A stretch of DNA of 64,000 nucleotides, taken from NCBI RefSeq assembly GCF_910592395.1, contig NC_088321.1, positions 15,068,001-15,132,000 on the forward strand, in the 5' to 3' direction. Origin of the DNA: Lineus longissimus. Lineage: Eukaryota > Nemertea > Pilidiophora > Heteronemertea > Lineidae. Within the stretch, counting starts at the first letter, position 1, and each line of letters opens with the position of its first letter. A program made the position numbers and the translations under genes. The notes below the pieces were generated by a model. The model was not told where the DNA came from, ran no database searches, and worked only from the letters and a program-made list of their open reading frames with translations. Shown piece by piece: positions 36,030 through 48,365 of this stretch.

Positions 36030-37610
36030 CCGTGATACAGTGATAATTTGGATGCTAGAGCCTCCTCACTGGACTGGCACTCCATAGCTCATCCGAAAAA
36101 CACCCAGCAAAGTATTTTCTCTGTGACAGCCCTGATTGAAACACCTCTTCCGAAAGTTCTTCGAACCACCTCTGGTCTCTCCATCCGGACAGGTTTCATA
36201 GAGCAGAGTTGAGATCCGTGAAAATGATAAACTTTTGTACCGCAGTAGACCTACTTTCAACATATGTACTGCTTGACACTTGTCTCATCGCCTCCGAAAG
36301 TCATACCGAACTTCCAGCGGTATTGCCCCGTAGCCTCCCCCCTTACGCACATTGTCTCGAACTTGAGCAATGTCAATACATTGAGGGTCAAGATGCCAGA
36401 AGTGTAACCAGTGCAGCTCTGATTTCTCTGTAAACACTGGTCCTGGACCCCTGATGTCTCCTAATTGGCTGTCTACAAGATAAAGGACAAGAAATGAAGT
36501 GCCTTTCCTGTAGACTTGCCTCGCTGGAGTCAGCCCTCCATGGATACGTGCCTGACAAGGACGCCTAGCAAATTATACGCACAATTCAAAACGAACTTTT
36601 GCGACGTTGGCCAACCGCGTCTCAGAAATCGTCACAATCGCTATTTTTCTGTAAACATCATGTGGCCTCTCATCAAAGGAGAAGGTATCCAACCTGAAGT
36701 AGCATGATCATTGGCCAGCAGGAGTCACCATTGTTCGGAGCCAATTAATGAAGTAGCGACATTGTGCGTGGCTTTGTTTGCGAGTGATGCGTGCTCTGTT
36801 GTCATGGGAGTGAGACAGTATGCACTTGGAGGCTGGCAGTGCTTGCCTACACGTGCTGTACTGCTTGGAAAGATAGCAGTGTTTTGTGTGTGTGCAATGC
36901 ATGTGAGGTTTGACAGTCGGTGCAGAAGATATCGTGTATGGTCTGTCTGTGCCATCTCTGGTAGTTTGCCGTCTGGGGAATCATGCTTTATTCTTGAAAT
37001 ATCATAAAGTCCAAAGAATTTGGGAAGTGATGGCAGTTTGTTGACTGTTGACTGTTAAAGGGGATTTCACATGACCAGGGCCATCTTAGCCAACTTTCAA
37101 TGGTTTCACCATCGAGATAATGTACAACCTTCTGATTTCCTGTTCAAAAGTCTTATCCAAATAAGTTAACTAGATTCCTCTTGCTGAACATGTGGACAAG
37201 AGGGTTCCATTTAGAAACTCACATATGGAAATTCCATAGTAGGATGACTATGATGTATCACTTGCTCTGGTTCTGACTGAGGTTCAAAAAGGGCATCGTA
37301 TTGCTAAGGTCATTGTAATATTCCTTGTGCGAAATTTGCTTTAAACTACGGAAAGCCTGAAGTTAAAGAATCAATTATAAATTCCCTGGTGATATTGCGT
37401 TGTAGAGGTTGACAGAGTAAAATCCCTCAGAACCCTATGACTAATAATGAAAACAAAAGATTCAGTGGTCTGTGGCTTTGGAAGACGTCAGGGGACGAGT
37501 TCAATGCGAAAACTGTCGGCCTTTGCCACTGTGAAAATTAAAAGAAAACAAAGGAAGAATTCTGCGATTGTGTGCTGCTCCTTGTCAAGAACCCTTCACT
37601 TGTCAAATTT
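36030..37610. other. Gene-free stretch
   Basis: Several short frames are open on both strands around 36700-37000, but they have no recognised domain and no convincing splice structure. Confidence 0.35.
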
Positions 37611-37988
37611 TGTCAGAACTCTGTTAATTTGTTCAATGCTGGGGTTCGATTGTGTAGATGTCTACCCTTCATGTGAGGGAAATGAAAAGAAAACAATGCA
37701 AGCTTTCGCTGCGGAGTTGGGAATCGAATCGATCGAATCTCAGCGTGAAGTGTTTGCTGTATTTGCGTGGATTTCAGTAAGATTGTCTGGTAGTCTGCCA
37801 GAACTATGTTAAATTTGTTGTAAGTTGTTTGATGCTTGATGCTTGGAATGTGTACGTCTATCCTTCATGTGAGGGAAATTAAAAGAAAATAATGCAAGCT
37901 TTTGCTGCGGAGTCAGAATCAATTGATCGAATCTTGATATTTTAGAGTTGGCAGCACTTGTGTGGATTTTAGTAAGATTGATTTGGCA
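37611..37988. repeat. ~187-bp tandem duplication
   Basis: GTCAGAACTCTGTTAATTTG / GCCAGAACTATGTTAAATTT, CCTTCATGTGAGGGAAAT, AATGCAAGCTTTCGCTGCGG / AATGCAAGCTTTTGCTGCGG and GTGGATTTCAGTAAGATTG / GTGGATTTTAGTAAGATTG recur in order. The open frame 37447-37812 overlaps copy 1 and is not preserved in copy 2. Confidence 0.75.
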
Positions 37989-39123
37989 TCATATTTTGAC
38001 GTTGGGTATGAACACACTAAGATTAGAGGGGGTACTGGGGACGGTGAGGTTAGGGGACAGACGTGGTCCCTCTTATACTATTCGGCGTCGCCATAACGAA
38101 AAATCGTCACCACATGACAATTGTGACGAGGTCGCGCAAGTGGCAGAGTGAATCGGGCAAAATAGTTCTCCTCAAAATAATCTTACGTTTCGATATTTGT
38201 GAAGTCTTTGCTCCAAGTTTCGTTTTTATATAGTTCAAAAAGTTGATAAAGAATATTTTTAGTTGATTTTATCGTTTTAATGGCCTTTTTGAAAAGCCTT
38301 TTGAATCGAGGTCAAGAGAAATAAGTTTTGGCGCCAGTGACGGCGCCAATGACGGATTTGCACTAGAGTTCGATTCAATTGTTTTCAAGAATCGATTTGA
38401 AGTTGCGTGTGGGATACCAAATGGTTGTTAAATGAACTTCTTTTAGTGCTTTATACTGTAAAACATACAAATCTGAGAACTTTGCAATTGCATTCATTCC
38501 ACGGCGTAATCAAAAAAATCTCTGTCCAAGCAAAGAGTGCATGATCCTTGCTTATAGTTGGTCTTCATTTTGAGGCTTGATTTCCTCGGAGAGGTGGTTG
38601 GCCATGACTCGGAGAGGTGGAAGATCCTCAGAGATGTTGCAGCCGATTCCCAAGAGTGCAGAGAACTGTCACCTTTTCTGCTTCACAGATCGTTTTCATT
38701 CAACGAACGTGCATAAAATGATGCTGGTCATGTACTTTGTTGAACCTGACCCTGCGCTGAAACCTATTGTCATGTCTGAGCTGCCATTGAGCTTGTGGAA
38801 AGGTGTCAAGAAGACTCATTGTCTGGCTGGGGCATTGTCAGGCCAGATGTTCCCCGATTAGCAGGGATTTTGGCCGACTTTCTGTTGTATCATGATCGAT
38901 AAGTTTCAGTCATGTGCATATCAAACACAGTGCATATCAAGAACAGTGATAGACATTGACAGTGTTAAAATTTATTCTCCACAGACGATGTGGATTATCT
39001 TTCATAATGGCTGCCACAAATACCACAAGAGATGAACATGTTTTCAAACTATCAAACTGTGAAACCAATTTTCCCTACTTAACCAAGATCTTCATTTTTG
39101 ATTTACGAAATTTACCTCTTAAT

Positions 39124-39298
39124 AGAGTGGAATCTCTCTTAGTGGACACCTACCTATTAAGGACAACCTCTCTATTAAGGACACTAGGTTTGGTCCCAAA
39201 TTGTTTCCATTCAATTTGGCCTCTCTAATCAGGACACCTCTCTCTTAAGGACAACACTTGTCAGTCCCAGGGGTGTCCTTATTCGAGAGGTTCTGCTG
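39124..39298 (-). mobile_element. pogo/Tigger-like MITE, family A
   Basis: Left GTGGAATCTCTCTTAGTGGA (mutated CAGT), right CGAGAGGTTCTGCTG-TA; interior reversed, ACTTGTCAGTCCC. Confidence 0.8.
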
Positions 39299-40125
39299 TA
39301 TTTTTCAGCAATTTATTCAGAGGCGTACTTCCAAAAAACCACAGAAAAAGATATTAGCAAATATGTTAATGACTAATGCTAACAAAGCCTTTGCTAATAG
39401 ACTTGGCAACTTCTGCAACCTGCCGCAAATCCCTTCCATTGGTTTGTAACTGATGAAACGTTGTTCAGGAAGCAAAATACACGAGGTAAAAAAAAGATGT
39501 CAGAAATGTATGTACAAACAACTACATGTGTACTTAACATCAAGTAACATATAGTTATTCATGGGTTGTTTACTCTACAAGTAGGCCTAGCAAACTAACA
39601 GGTAGCCTGAGGCTGTATCCTTAACTAACTTATAGCCTTATGTTAGCTTAACTATTGTGAGGCAGATGATTTTGGGAAATATTGCAAAATATTGTAATAT
39701 TCAGTTTTAGGTATTTGTATTTGGCGGCCATATTGAATTTTGGCGGCCATGTTGATTTTTGAGGCAAAAGTGCAATTTGCATTACTAAATACCCGCTGGG
39801 GCCAAACATAGTTTTGTGGCGATGCAAGTGTCTGCAAAAAAAGTCTTACATTTACAACTCAGGTATTTGGGCACCGGGCCCAGCCAGCTTTGCTAATGGA
39901 GTATTTTAGTATCAGTTTCCTCAGAGGGATAGTTGGCTGTTTGGCATCTCTGGGGAGTTGATGGGTAAGCCAGCTGAGTGGAAAGGCAGTTCCACAGAGA
40001 ATGGAATTGGAAAACTGTATCAACGGCGCCTGTGAAGAAGAGTTGTGTGTGCACTTGCCCCAAAAAAGCAATCGTTTAAATTTTTTGGATGGTAGTACTC
40101 TCTGCTGCCGTACCTTCAAGCCTCT

Positions 40126-40232
40126 GTAATAAGAGGTGTACTGATTAGAGAGGTCAAATTGAATGGAAAGAACCAATTTGGGAACAATAATAGTGTCCTT
40201 AATAGAGAGGGTGTCCTTAATAGAGAGGTGTC
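40126..40232 (+). mobile_element. pogo/Tigger-like MITE, family A, truncated at both ends
   Basis: Retains GAGGTGTACTGATTAGAGAG, TTGAATGGAAAGAACCAATT and GTGTCCTTAATAGAGAGG but lacks both terminal inverted repeats. Confidence 0.7.
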
Positions 40233-40764
40233 CGTTAGTACCTTTCTCTCATCAGGTTTCCAAATGAACCGTGAAAAACATCGGTAATGTACTCATTTAC
40301 TCAATCTACCTTTGAGACAAAATGGCGTAATAAATCATGTTTTTTCAGCTTAGGTAAATTGATAGATAATTGTTCAGGGGAAATATTATCTGATTTATTA
40401 CAAAAGCTGACATATTACTGTAGTTAACTTGAAATAGTACATCTGTTCCTGTATGTACAGTACTGGTCATAAGTATATTGTCCTTGTTGTTTTGTAAATT
40501 GCCTGCACTTTGACTCGGTGGGAGGATAGCATAGCAAGCACGTTACTTATAGACTGTACTTTGTCGTACTTATCATAACCATCTGTTACTCTATACAGTA
40601 CAGGCCGGAAGTAACAATCCTTGCTGTTCCGCGGTCGAAGCTGGAACCTTTTAGTGGAAATCAGATGAGCTGCTCAATCAGTGCTACAACTTGAGCATTT
40701 CATATGGACCTTGGTGGAGACATGTAAGGCAGAGAGACCTGCCGCCAGTCTCATACTAACAATG

Positions 40765-40830
40765 GGGATCAAACCAGGTACCTCTTGACGGCTGGTCAGA
40801 GACCCAAGTCACTACACCAGAACGGCTCCT
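40765..40830 (-). mobile_element. tRNA-derived SINE head, family 3
   Basis: Minus strand CCGTTCTGGTGTAGTGACTT (A-box-like) followed by CTGGTTTGATCCCCA (B-box-like), with tRNA-like spacing. Body limits unclear. Confidence 0.45.
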
Positions 40831-41130
40831 GATATATCTGTCTGTACAATGGCTTTAAACACTTAGAAATCTTTAGCAAGCTCTCACTAATTTCTCCTAT
40901 TATTTCGGCATATGACTCTGAGCAAAATAGACGGCTTCGAAGTCAAACTCAAAATCTCATAAAATCTAAAAAGTCTGATCCATTAGTTAATAGCACTTGT
41001 TGAATTGGATTCCAAGAAACCTAGGTCAAGTTTTCTACTCAGGTACACCTATTTCAGCAGAGTGGACTTTCCCACTAAAGTTGAAATGAGGAAAATATGG
41101 CAAGTCCACTGGTTTATATTTGGGGTTGTA

Positions 41131-41189
41131 GCTTTATTTTTAAGAAATGGATTCTCGGGAGCTTTATTTTTAGGAAATGGATTCTCGTG
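41131..41189. repeat. 29-bp tandem duplication
   Basis: GAGCTTTATTTTTAGGAAATG and the preceding TAGCTTTATTTTTAAGAAAT, each followed by GGATTCTCG. Confidence 0.6.
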
Positions 41190-41409
41190 AACAACTTCCC
41201 TGTCTAAGTGTCAGGAAACTTGCACAGGAAGAAGTAATTTTGTATAATACTTCAAGAGTACTTCATATACGACTTTCCCATGAATTAATTGACAGAATCG
41301 ACTTGACCTGATTTTGTTCTGAAATGGATTTAATATCCCTTTTGTGACTTCTTGATCAAGCCGATTTCTTTTCTAATGCAAGGAAGTAATGTACACAGAA
41401 TCAGCTGTT

Positions 41410-41690
41410 AGACAGGGACAGTACACAATGTAGGACATTCAGTCCAAGAACCTAAAGGGTTAATGAGGACTATGCGAAGGTACCTAACATCTGGAGTCTG
41501 CACCCATATGACACTGTGAGCGACATGATGCTTGAGATGTACACCGACCAGCTGCGAAACTGGGGACAGTATAGGACAGTACTCGGGCCTGATGGGTTCT
41601 CTATGCAAAGTTACCTAACATGCGGAGTCGGCCACATGACAGTTGGAGTGACACTATTAATGAGATGTACACAGAAGCGTCTGTCCACGG
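41410..41690. repeat. ~145-bp diverged tandem duplication
   Basis: GGGACAGTACACAATGTAGG / GGGACAGTATAGGACAGT, TACCTAACATCTGGAGTC / TACCTAACATGCGGAGTC, and GAGATGTACACCGACCAG / GAGATGTACACAGAAGCG occur in parallel order. Confidence 0.6.
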
Positions 41691-43310
41691 ACATTATGCC
41701 ACCCAGACAATCAAAATGAAATACAATAGAAGAAGAGAATGTTTGCTGTCTAAATTTAGTTGCTGCCAAACAATCCAGCGAACATTGTGACCTTGACATT
41801 TAGATACACGAACTATCAGCGGCTGCATGCTGACGATTTGTTTACCCAGTGGAGTGCAATGGTGAACGGATTGATAGTCTGAGGCCGGAGTTGCCAAGTT
41901 ATCGAGTCAAGATCTCTCCCAAACTTGCTATATTTACAGTCCACGCAAGTCAGAAAAAAGTTATTTATGAAAATCTATGCACTGTTATTGTATGTTCAAC
42001 AGATTTTATCGTACAAATAAACCAGCTTTTGAAAAACCTTGAATGATTTTTGCAGCCAAGACATATATGTGTCACGTAGAGGTTTTTCAGGACCTCAAGA
42101 ACCATTAAGTATTTTTCATTTTACCAAAATAACTTATGTTCTTGTTGACCGAAAGACCTTTACCCAAAACGAAAGCATTGAGACCTCAGCTACAAAAGAC
42201 GACACAGTCGTCGCAATCTGAATTTAGTCATCGGCAAACAGGCCGACCCGACATCTTAACCTTGATGTCTCTCCTCTAAGGACTTTTTGACAATGTCACA
42301 TGACTCTTGACCCCGGGCTCACGATAATCGGATACCAAAATGAAATTTGTTATTTGTTCGGCGGTAAACTGTGAGTAGATTTGTCGTTTATTCAAGACGG
42401 GACAAATAATATGTTTGTTCGGGGATTTTAAAATGTGATTAGTTATTGACACAGCTTGAAAGATATCTTGATGTGCGAGAAATTAGGTCTTTGCTGTATT
42501 TATTTTCTCTCAGTTCAAACAAGTAGAAATCGTCAGAACCAAACTACTTAGCAGGTGCAGGCGTGATTCTCGATTTTTTACTTTTACTTTCTCGATTTAA
42601 TACTTTTACTTCTAGTTCTGCAAAACGTTGTCTGTTGATTTGTTTTTGTGACTTTGGGGCAGGCCTATCTGATATTTCATGGGGGCTGTATGCACGGTGA
42701 CAAATCAGAAGGGGTTAAGCGGTTCCATTAGCCCCAATTAGCGCAAAACAAATTGTTTACTTTCAAACAGTTGGTGGCCTTGTTTTCCTGGTTACATATC
42801 ATTTACCATAGCCTGGTGTCATATTCAATTTAGGCAAGGCTTCAAAAAATACTTTGTGATAAGTGAAGAAGTACTGAGGAATAGTCAGTCCCACATCTAA
42901 AACCAAGAAAATTCTCTAAATAACAATTTTATGAAAATCGGTCTGTTAAGTCATAAGTTTCAGTCATAAGTTTACAGTAAATGTACATTGAAGTTGGTGT
43001 ACTTGAAATGACGTATCACGAGGCATGCATGCACAGCTGCCCTCGAGTGCAATTCATCTGGTTTCAAGGGCGTCCGATTGTTTTGGTAGACGCCGCCAAA
43101 TGGTTCGATTGGTGCGCCTTGTTTGCATAACACGACATCTGAAATTGGCCTGATTGGGAGATAGTCCATGGCTGCTAACTGTAAGAGTAGGACAGATGGC
43201 GTTTGAGCACTCTCATATCCTGGCGTCATAACATCCAATGGGTCATAACATCCAAACAGCTTCGAGTAGAAGTATAAGTTCAAGAACCTTGCCAGTTTTG
43301 GTGTATTTCA

Positions 43311-43502
43311 AAACTGAATCTGTTCTAATAAATTGTTTCAATTTTGCTATCCCCAATTCCAAAGGGAAGTTTCTAAACTGAATCTGTTCTAATAAATTGT
43401 TTCAATTTTGCTATCCCCAATTCCAAAGGGAAGTTTCTAAACTGAATCTGTTCTAATAAATTGTTTCAATTTTGCTATCCCCAATTCCAAAGGGAAGTCT
43501 CT
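43311..43502. repeat. 64-bp tandem repeat, exactly three copies, nearly identical
   Basis: AAACTGAATCTGTTCTAATA starts units at 43311, 43375 and 43439, each ending AAAGGGAAGTTTCT. Copy 3 has a single visible change (AAGTCTCT). This is a recent duplication. Confidence 0.92.
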
Positions 43503-43689
43503 ACAGTTAAATCTTCATCAATCAATGCAGTTAACATTTTCTGCCCTAACATTGTCGGTGCTGATTGGGTAGTTGAAGTCAGATGTTGACTGAACTGGCT
43601 AACTCAAGCTAATTTAGCATTGTTGGTTTAGTTCTGTATGCGTACAGTTTCGTAATCTCCGAGGAGATGAGAAATTGACAGGTTGTTGG

Positions 43690-44170
43690 TGTAAAAAACC
43701 ATCGAACATCATGTTTATTCAAAGCACATTTACTGCTGCAGTGAAGTGTTGAGAGGTACAACTATTTCTTGAGATGAAAAACTAAGGTGCAGTTTGTATC
43801 CAGACAGGTTGCTCTGCTGTTGATTGATACAAGTATTTCATGAGTTAACAAAGTTTGTTTTATTCTGTACTTGGCAAGAACCACCTAACATCTTGTTTAT
43901 CTTTTGCATATTTACTGCAGTAGTGAGTGTTGAGAGGTACAACTATTTCATGAATTGGAAAAGTTTGCTGTGCTCTGTAATCAGGCAGGTTGCTGCACTG
44001 CCATTGAGTGATATTCAAATATTTCTTGTGGAGCGAAATTCGTTTTTTTTCGTTTGACAGCTTTCTGGCAAAAACAATCACCTACATGTAGCATCTAATT
44101 TGTTGCATTCTGCTGTGAACTGTTGATGAGTGATATATACAAGTATTTTAGATTTGAAACATTTGGTGTA
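43690..44170. repeat. ~190-bp diverged tandem repeat, about 2.5 copies
   Basis: ACATCATGTTTATT / ACATCTTGTTTATC, TTTACTGC, TGTTGAGAGGTACAACTATT, CAGGTTGCT and a GATACAAGTATTT / GATATTCAAATATTT motif recur in order. Confidence 0.65.
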
Positions 44171-44432
44171 TTTGAAGATACTGTTTGGTTGAGAACCATA
44201 TTGAACCGTTGTGTTGAAATTTACTTAGTTGAAAGCGGGCTATACTAATGTTGTAGGAATTTGACATGTTGTTGCTGTGAAGACAACTAGTCTACTTTAT
44301 TGCTTTTGATGTGAAGTTATGTTGATTGGTAAGGTAAATGTTTACTTCTGAAGAATGCATCTATAGACCTCATTTGCAGCATTCTGGAGATAAGAATTCG
44401 GCTAGTTTGCATTTGAGGAGACTCTAGTCATA

Positions 44433-44848
44433 GTTCCACCTATCATAAAACCCCGTGTTTTTTCAAGACCCGTGTCTTCGCCGTGTGTCAAAAAACCCGG
44501 GGCGCACTTACACCTATCAGTGGTGTTAGATAATGGTTAATAGCCCCAGCGACAGGTGCGCTGTAGGCAGGGAGCTCTCCTGTGTTTCTTTCCCGTTGGG
44601 GGGAATTTCACAAGCGCAATACCGAGGCAACTACACCGCACCATCTGTCGCCGGATCTTAGAACTTGCAATTGCCATGTCTATTCAGATTCCACCTACCA
44701 AAAAACCTGTGTTGAACACGGGTCTAAATTAGCCCCATCGAGCTCGATGGGGCTAATAGACACGGGGATTTGACTTACGGGTCTATTTAGACACGGCAAT
44801 TCATAGGTGTAAGCGCAAAAGACACGGGCATTTGATAGGTGGAAGTAC
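44433..44848. mobile_element. TIR element with nested subterminal repeats and a perfect 30-bp palindrome
   Basis: Left end GTTCCACCTATCATAAAACC and CCGTGT; right end, inverted, CTTCCACCTATCAAATGCCC and GTGTC. Second-order inverted motif CTTACACCTAT is present at both sides (near 44507 and 44808). A perfect palindrome occupies 44728-44757 (ATTAGCCCCATCGAG and its complement). Core GCACCATCTGTCGCCGGAT is shared with 29525-29935. Confidence 0.6.
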
Positions 44849-45719
44849 GACTTATGTTTTCATCTGCACACTTGCTGCTGGTTAGAGGCCTGGTCCTGTT
44901 GATTGATGCTTGGGTTAATACCAGAACCAGCATTCCACTGCTGCTGAAAGGGGATAATACAAAAATCTGCCTTGTTTCTATTTCTGTCACCCCTTGGCAG
45001 CATCCGCGGAAAAAGATAGCACCATCATCTACTGCCTTTACCGCCCTTTCATAGATACTTTTCTTCATCATGAAATATCACTTTGATAAACACAAGCCTT
45101 AAAGTTTCATTCTAACCGATATATATTCATACAGCAACCCGCTAATGCGATTAGCATTGTTACACTTCACAGTATCTGTCTGGTGTGTAGTCGATTTCAG
45201 CGTCATTGTCATGTAATCTACAAACAATGCCACATTCAAAAACGTCTTTCCCGATCAATAGATTTCCCGTCATCCTTTTCAAACTCGCTTACAATTTTTC
45301 ATTCAGTGCGGAAATCCCGTGGCTTTTTGCACGGTTGAGAATAGCACAAAAGATTACGCAATGGGGGATATCCCTTGCTTGAAAAGCCGGATCAGTACGC
45401 CAATAAACCAGCCTGATTCATCCGGAACCCACGTAATTCCTTCCCATGTTCAATCCCGATACATTATTATTCAAGCCCCAAGCTAAACTGTCTGTTCCAT
45501 GCTTTATGTTATTGTTCCCAGAACTGTGCGGAATAAATCCTGCTGATCACCTATCGTGAATCATGAATTGTAATTAAGGTATATACTGGGTCGTGTCATC
45601 TCAGCATTTCTCACTTCTAATTTGCGGTGCTGAGAAGTACCTTCGTGTCCCAACATTTGGGAGTTGGTAGATGAGGGGAGCGGGGGTGAAGGAGCGTTTC
45701 TAAAGCAAATCACATACAA

Positions 45720-45897
45720 CAGTGGAACCTCCCTTATCAGACACCTCTATATTAAGGACAACCTCTTCATCAAGGACACTAGTTTTGATCCCAAATTGGT
45801 TGTTTCCATTCAATTTGACCTCTCCTAGCAGGACACCTGTCTCTTAAGGACAGCACTTGTCAGTCCTGAGGGTGTCCTTATTTGAGGGGTTCTACTG
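45720..45897 (-). mobile_element. pogo/Tigger-like MITE, family A
   Basis: CAGTGGAACCTCCCTTATCA on the left, GAGGGGTTCTACTG-TA on the right. The left TA is lost (AA). Interior in reverse orientation. Confidence 0.85.
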
Positions 45898-46410
45898 TAG
45901 ATATCTGTGAGGGTTTAGAGGGGTTCAGACGCCCCTCCTGCCAGAATTCAGCGATGCTTCACAGCGAACGAAAATTGTCTCCAAAGAACTCCGTGAAATA
46001 AATCCCGCTGATCACATTTTAAGTCGCCCACGATCTGATTCAGCGGAGATGATTGATGTGGACCAATTATTCTTACCAATTAGTCCCCAGACCATGTCAG
46101 TCATGCTCGTTACCTGACTAGCCGGGCCGTCAGGACGGTAATTGGCCTTTGTCTTGCAAGCAGGACTTCTTTCAATCAGAATATTCTGGATTATCTTCTT
46201 TTAAAAAAGGATTAGTTGATTTTTAATGGTCTGTTGCCTCTTGAAATTGAAATTGAAATTAAAGGGGCTGTGTAGGGAAAGTCTTCAATATGGTTGCCGG
46301 GTGGCCATCTTGGATTTTACATCCCAGACTGCAACTCCAGAAAAAGACACCCCATGGGCTTGAAATGTCTGTGGCATGATAAGCAGGTTGTCTATGAATG
46401 ATCAAGGCAG

Positions 46411-46683
46411 GGAGAAGTTAATTGACTTTAACTTCTTCCTGCCTTTAAAAAAAAATTTGATGAGAAGAAGAAAAAAAGTAAAATTCCCCTCGCCTCTTTT
46501 GGAGCCTCCGGGGTTTGAACCCAGGTTCTCCTGACTCTAAATCCCTGACTCTACCACTAGACCACCAGGACTTCACACTTGAATAGCGTCTTTCTTTCAC
46601 TATGAATGAAATGCTATTGTTGGATCTGGGGCCTGATTCGCTGTCAGGAACAATGCTGACCGCCAGAGAGGAATCAATCGGCT
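46411..46683 (-). mobile_element. tRNA-Glu-like SINE, copy 1, with hairpin tail
   Basis: Minus-strand head 46573-46500: CCTGGTGGTCTAGTGGTAGA (the 5' half resembles eukaryotic tRNA-Glu, with A box), then GGGTTCAAACCCC (B box). The tail, at low coordinates, has AAGAAGAAAA-type low complexity and an imperfect palindrome at 46413-46445 (GCAGGGAGAAGTTAATTGAC paired with TTAACTTCTTCCTGC). A second copy is at 48094-48365, on the other side of the array. Confidence 0.75.
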
Positions 46684-46942
46684 GCTAACTAAAAGTAACT
46701 TTGGCATTTTGTCTGGCAGTCTGTGTTCATTATCCCAGACTAAAATTGCTCTTGGAGATTGGAACAATCTTTGCTTCTTTCTATGCTATGTCATTATCAG
46801 ATTGTTGGAAGTTGTGTGTTTCTACATAGGAAGCCAGTTGACCTAAAGCTGAAAGGTCGAATGTACCTTCCAGAGTAAAGACCTATGTCGAGAACGCAGG
46901 AAGAGTTTTGATGTACATTTGGATCTTCTTCTTGATGCCTAT

Positions 46943-48094
46943 CACCCCAAGTGCACACCCCAAGTGCACAACCCCAAGTGCACCACCCCAAGTGCACAAC
47001 CCCAAGTGCACAACCCCAAGTGCACAACCCCAAGTGCACCACCCCAAGTGCACAACCCCAAGTGCACCACCCCAAGTGCACCACCCCAAGTGCACAACCC
47101 CAAGTGCACCACCCCAAGTGCACAACCCCAAGTGCACAACCCCCAAGTGCACAACCCCAAGTGCACCACCCCAAGTGCACCACCCCAAGTGCACAACCCC
47201 AAGTGCACCACCCCAAGTGCACAACCCCAAGTGCACAACCCCCAAGTGCACAACCCCAAGTGCACAACCCCCAAGTGCACAACCCCAAGTGCACCACCCC
47301 AAGTGCACCACCCCAAGTGCACAACCCCAAGTGCACAACCCCCAAGTGCACAACCCCAAGTGCACACCCCAAGTGCACAACCCCAAGTGCACAACCCCAA
47401 GTGCACAACCCCAAGTGCACACCCCAAGTGCACAACCCCCAAGTGCACAACCCAAGTGCACAACCCCCAAGTGCACAACCCCAAGTGCACAACCCCAAGT
47501 GCACAACCCCAAGTGCACAACCCCAAGTGCACAACCCCAAGTGCACAACCCCAAGTGCACACCCCAAGTGCACACCCCAAGTGCACACCCCAAGTGCACA
47601 ACCCCAAGTGCACACCCCAAGTGCACACCCCAAGTGCACACCCCAAGTGCACACCCCAAGTGCACAACCCAAGTGCACAACCCCCAAGTGCACAACCCCA
47701 AGTGCACAACCCCAAGTGCACAACCCCAAGTGCACACCCCAAGTGCACACCCCAAGTGCACACCCCAAGTGCACAACCCCAAGTGCACACCCCAAGTGCA
47801 CACCCCAAGTGCACAACCCCAAGTGCACAACCCCAAGTGCACACCCCAAGTGCACACCCCAAGTGCACAACCCCAAGTGCACAACCCCAAGTGCACACCC
47901 CAAGTGCACAACCCCAAGTGCACAACCCCAAGTGCACACCCCAAGTGCACACCCCAAGTGCACACCCCAAGTGCACAACCCCAAGTGCACACCCCAAGTG
48001 CACACCCCAAGTGCACAACCCCAAGTGCACAACCCCAAGTGCACACCCCAAGTGCACACCCCAAGTGCACAACCCCAAGTGCACAACCCCAAGT
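46943..48094. repeat. ~84-unit array of 13-15-bp units, stop-free in all six frames
   Basis: The units AAGTGCACACCCC, AAGTGCACAACCCC, AAGTGCACCACCCC and AAGTGCACAACCCCC alternate for 1.15 kb. The mix of lengths shifts frame repeatedly, and no unit contains a stop on either strand, so open frames of 380-481 codons run in every frame. CACC-type units are confined to the first third (to ~47310), so the array has internal domains. Confidence 0.93.
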
Positions 48095-48365
48095 GAGAAG
48101 TTAATTTACTTAAACTTCTTCCTGCCTTTAAAAAAAATTGATGAGAAGAAGAAAAAAAATGAAAAAGGTTCTTCAACATCCCTTGGGGCTTCCTGGGTTT
48201 GAACCCTGGGTCTCCTGACTCTAAATCCCATTCACTTACCACTAGACCACAGGGACTTCACACCTGAGCCGGGTCTTTCTTTCAGCATGAATGAAAAACT
48301 ATTGTTTGTACTGGGGCCTGATTCGCTATTGAGAACAATGGTGATCACCAGAAAGAAATCAATTG
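48095..48365 (-). mobile_element. tRNA-Glu-like SINE, copy 2; tail hairpin truncated at the array
   Basis: Head on the minus strand 48257-48184: CCCTGTGGTCTAGTGGTAAG and GGGTTCAAACCCAGG. The tail GAGAAGTTAATTTACTTAAA-CTTCTTCC abuts the array directly: the outer GCAGG half of the hairpin seen in copy 1 is replaced by the last CCCCAAGT unit. Confidence 0.75.

Noticed and set aside
46500-46573. Functional tRNA gene
   Set aside because: The 5' half is tRNA-Glu-like, but the anticodon arm does not pair properly. The second copy at 48184-48257 shares the flanking non-tRNA body, which identifies a SINE.
46797-48242. Open frames of 380-481 codons on both strands (CALGVCTWGVHLG-type peptides)
   Set aside because: They are translations of a 13-15-bp array that is open in every frame; no conserved domain or splice context.
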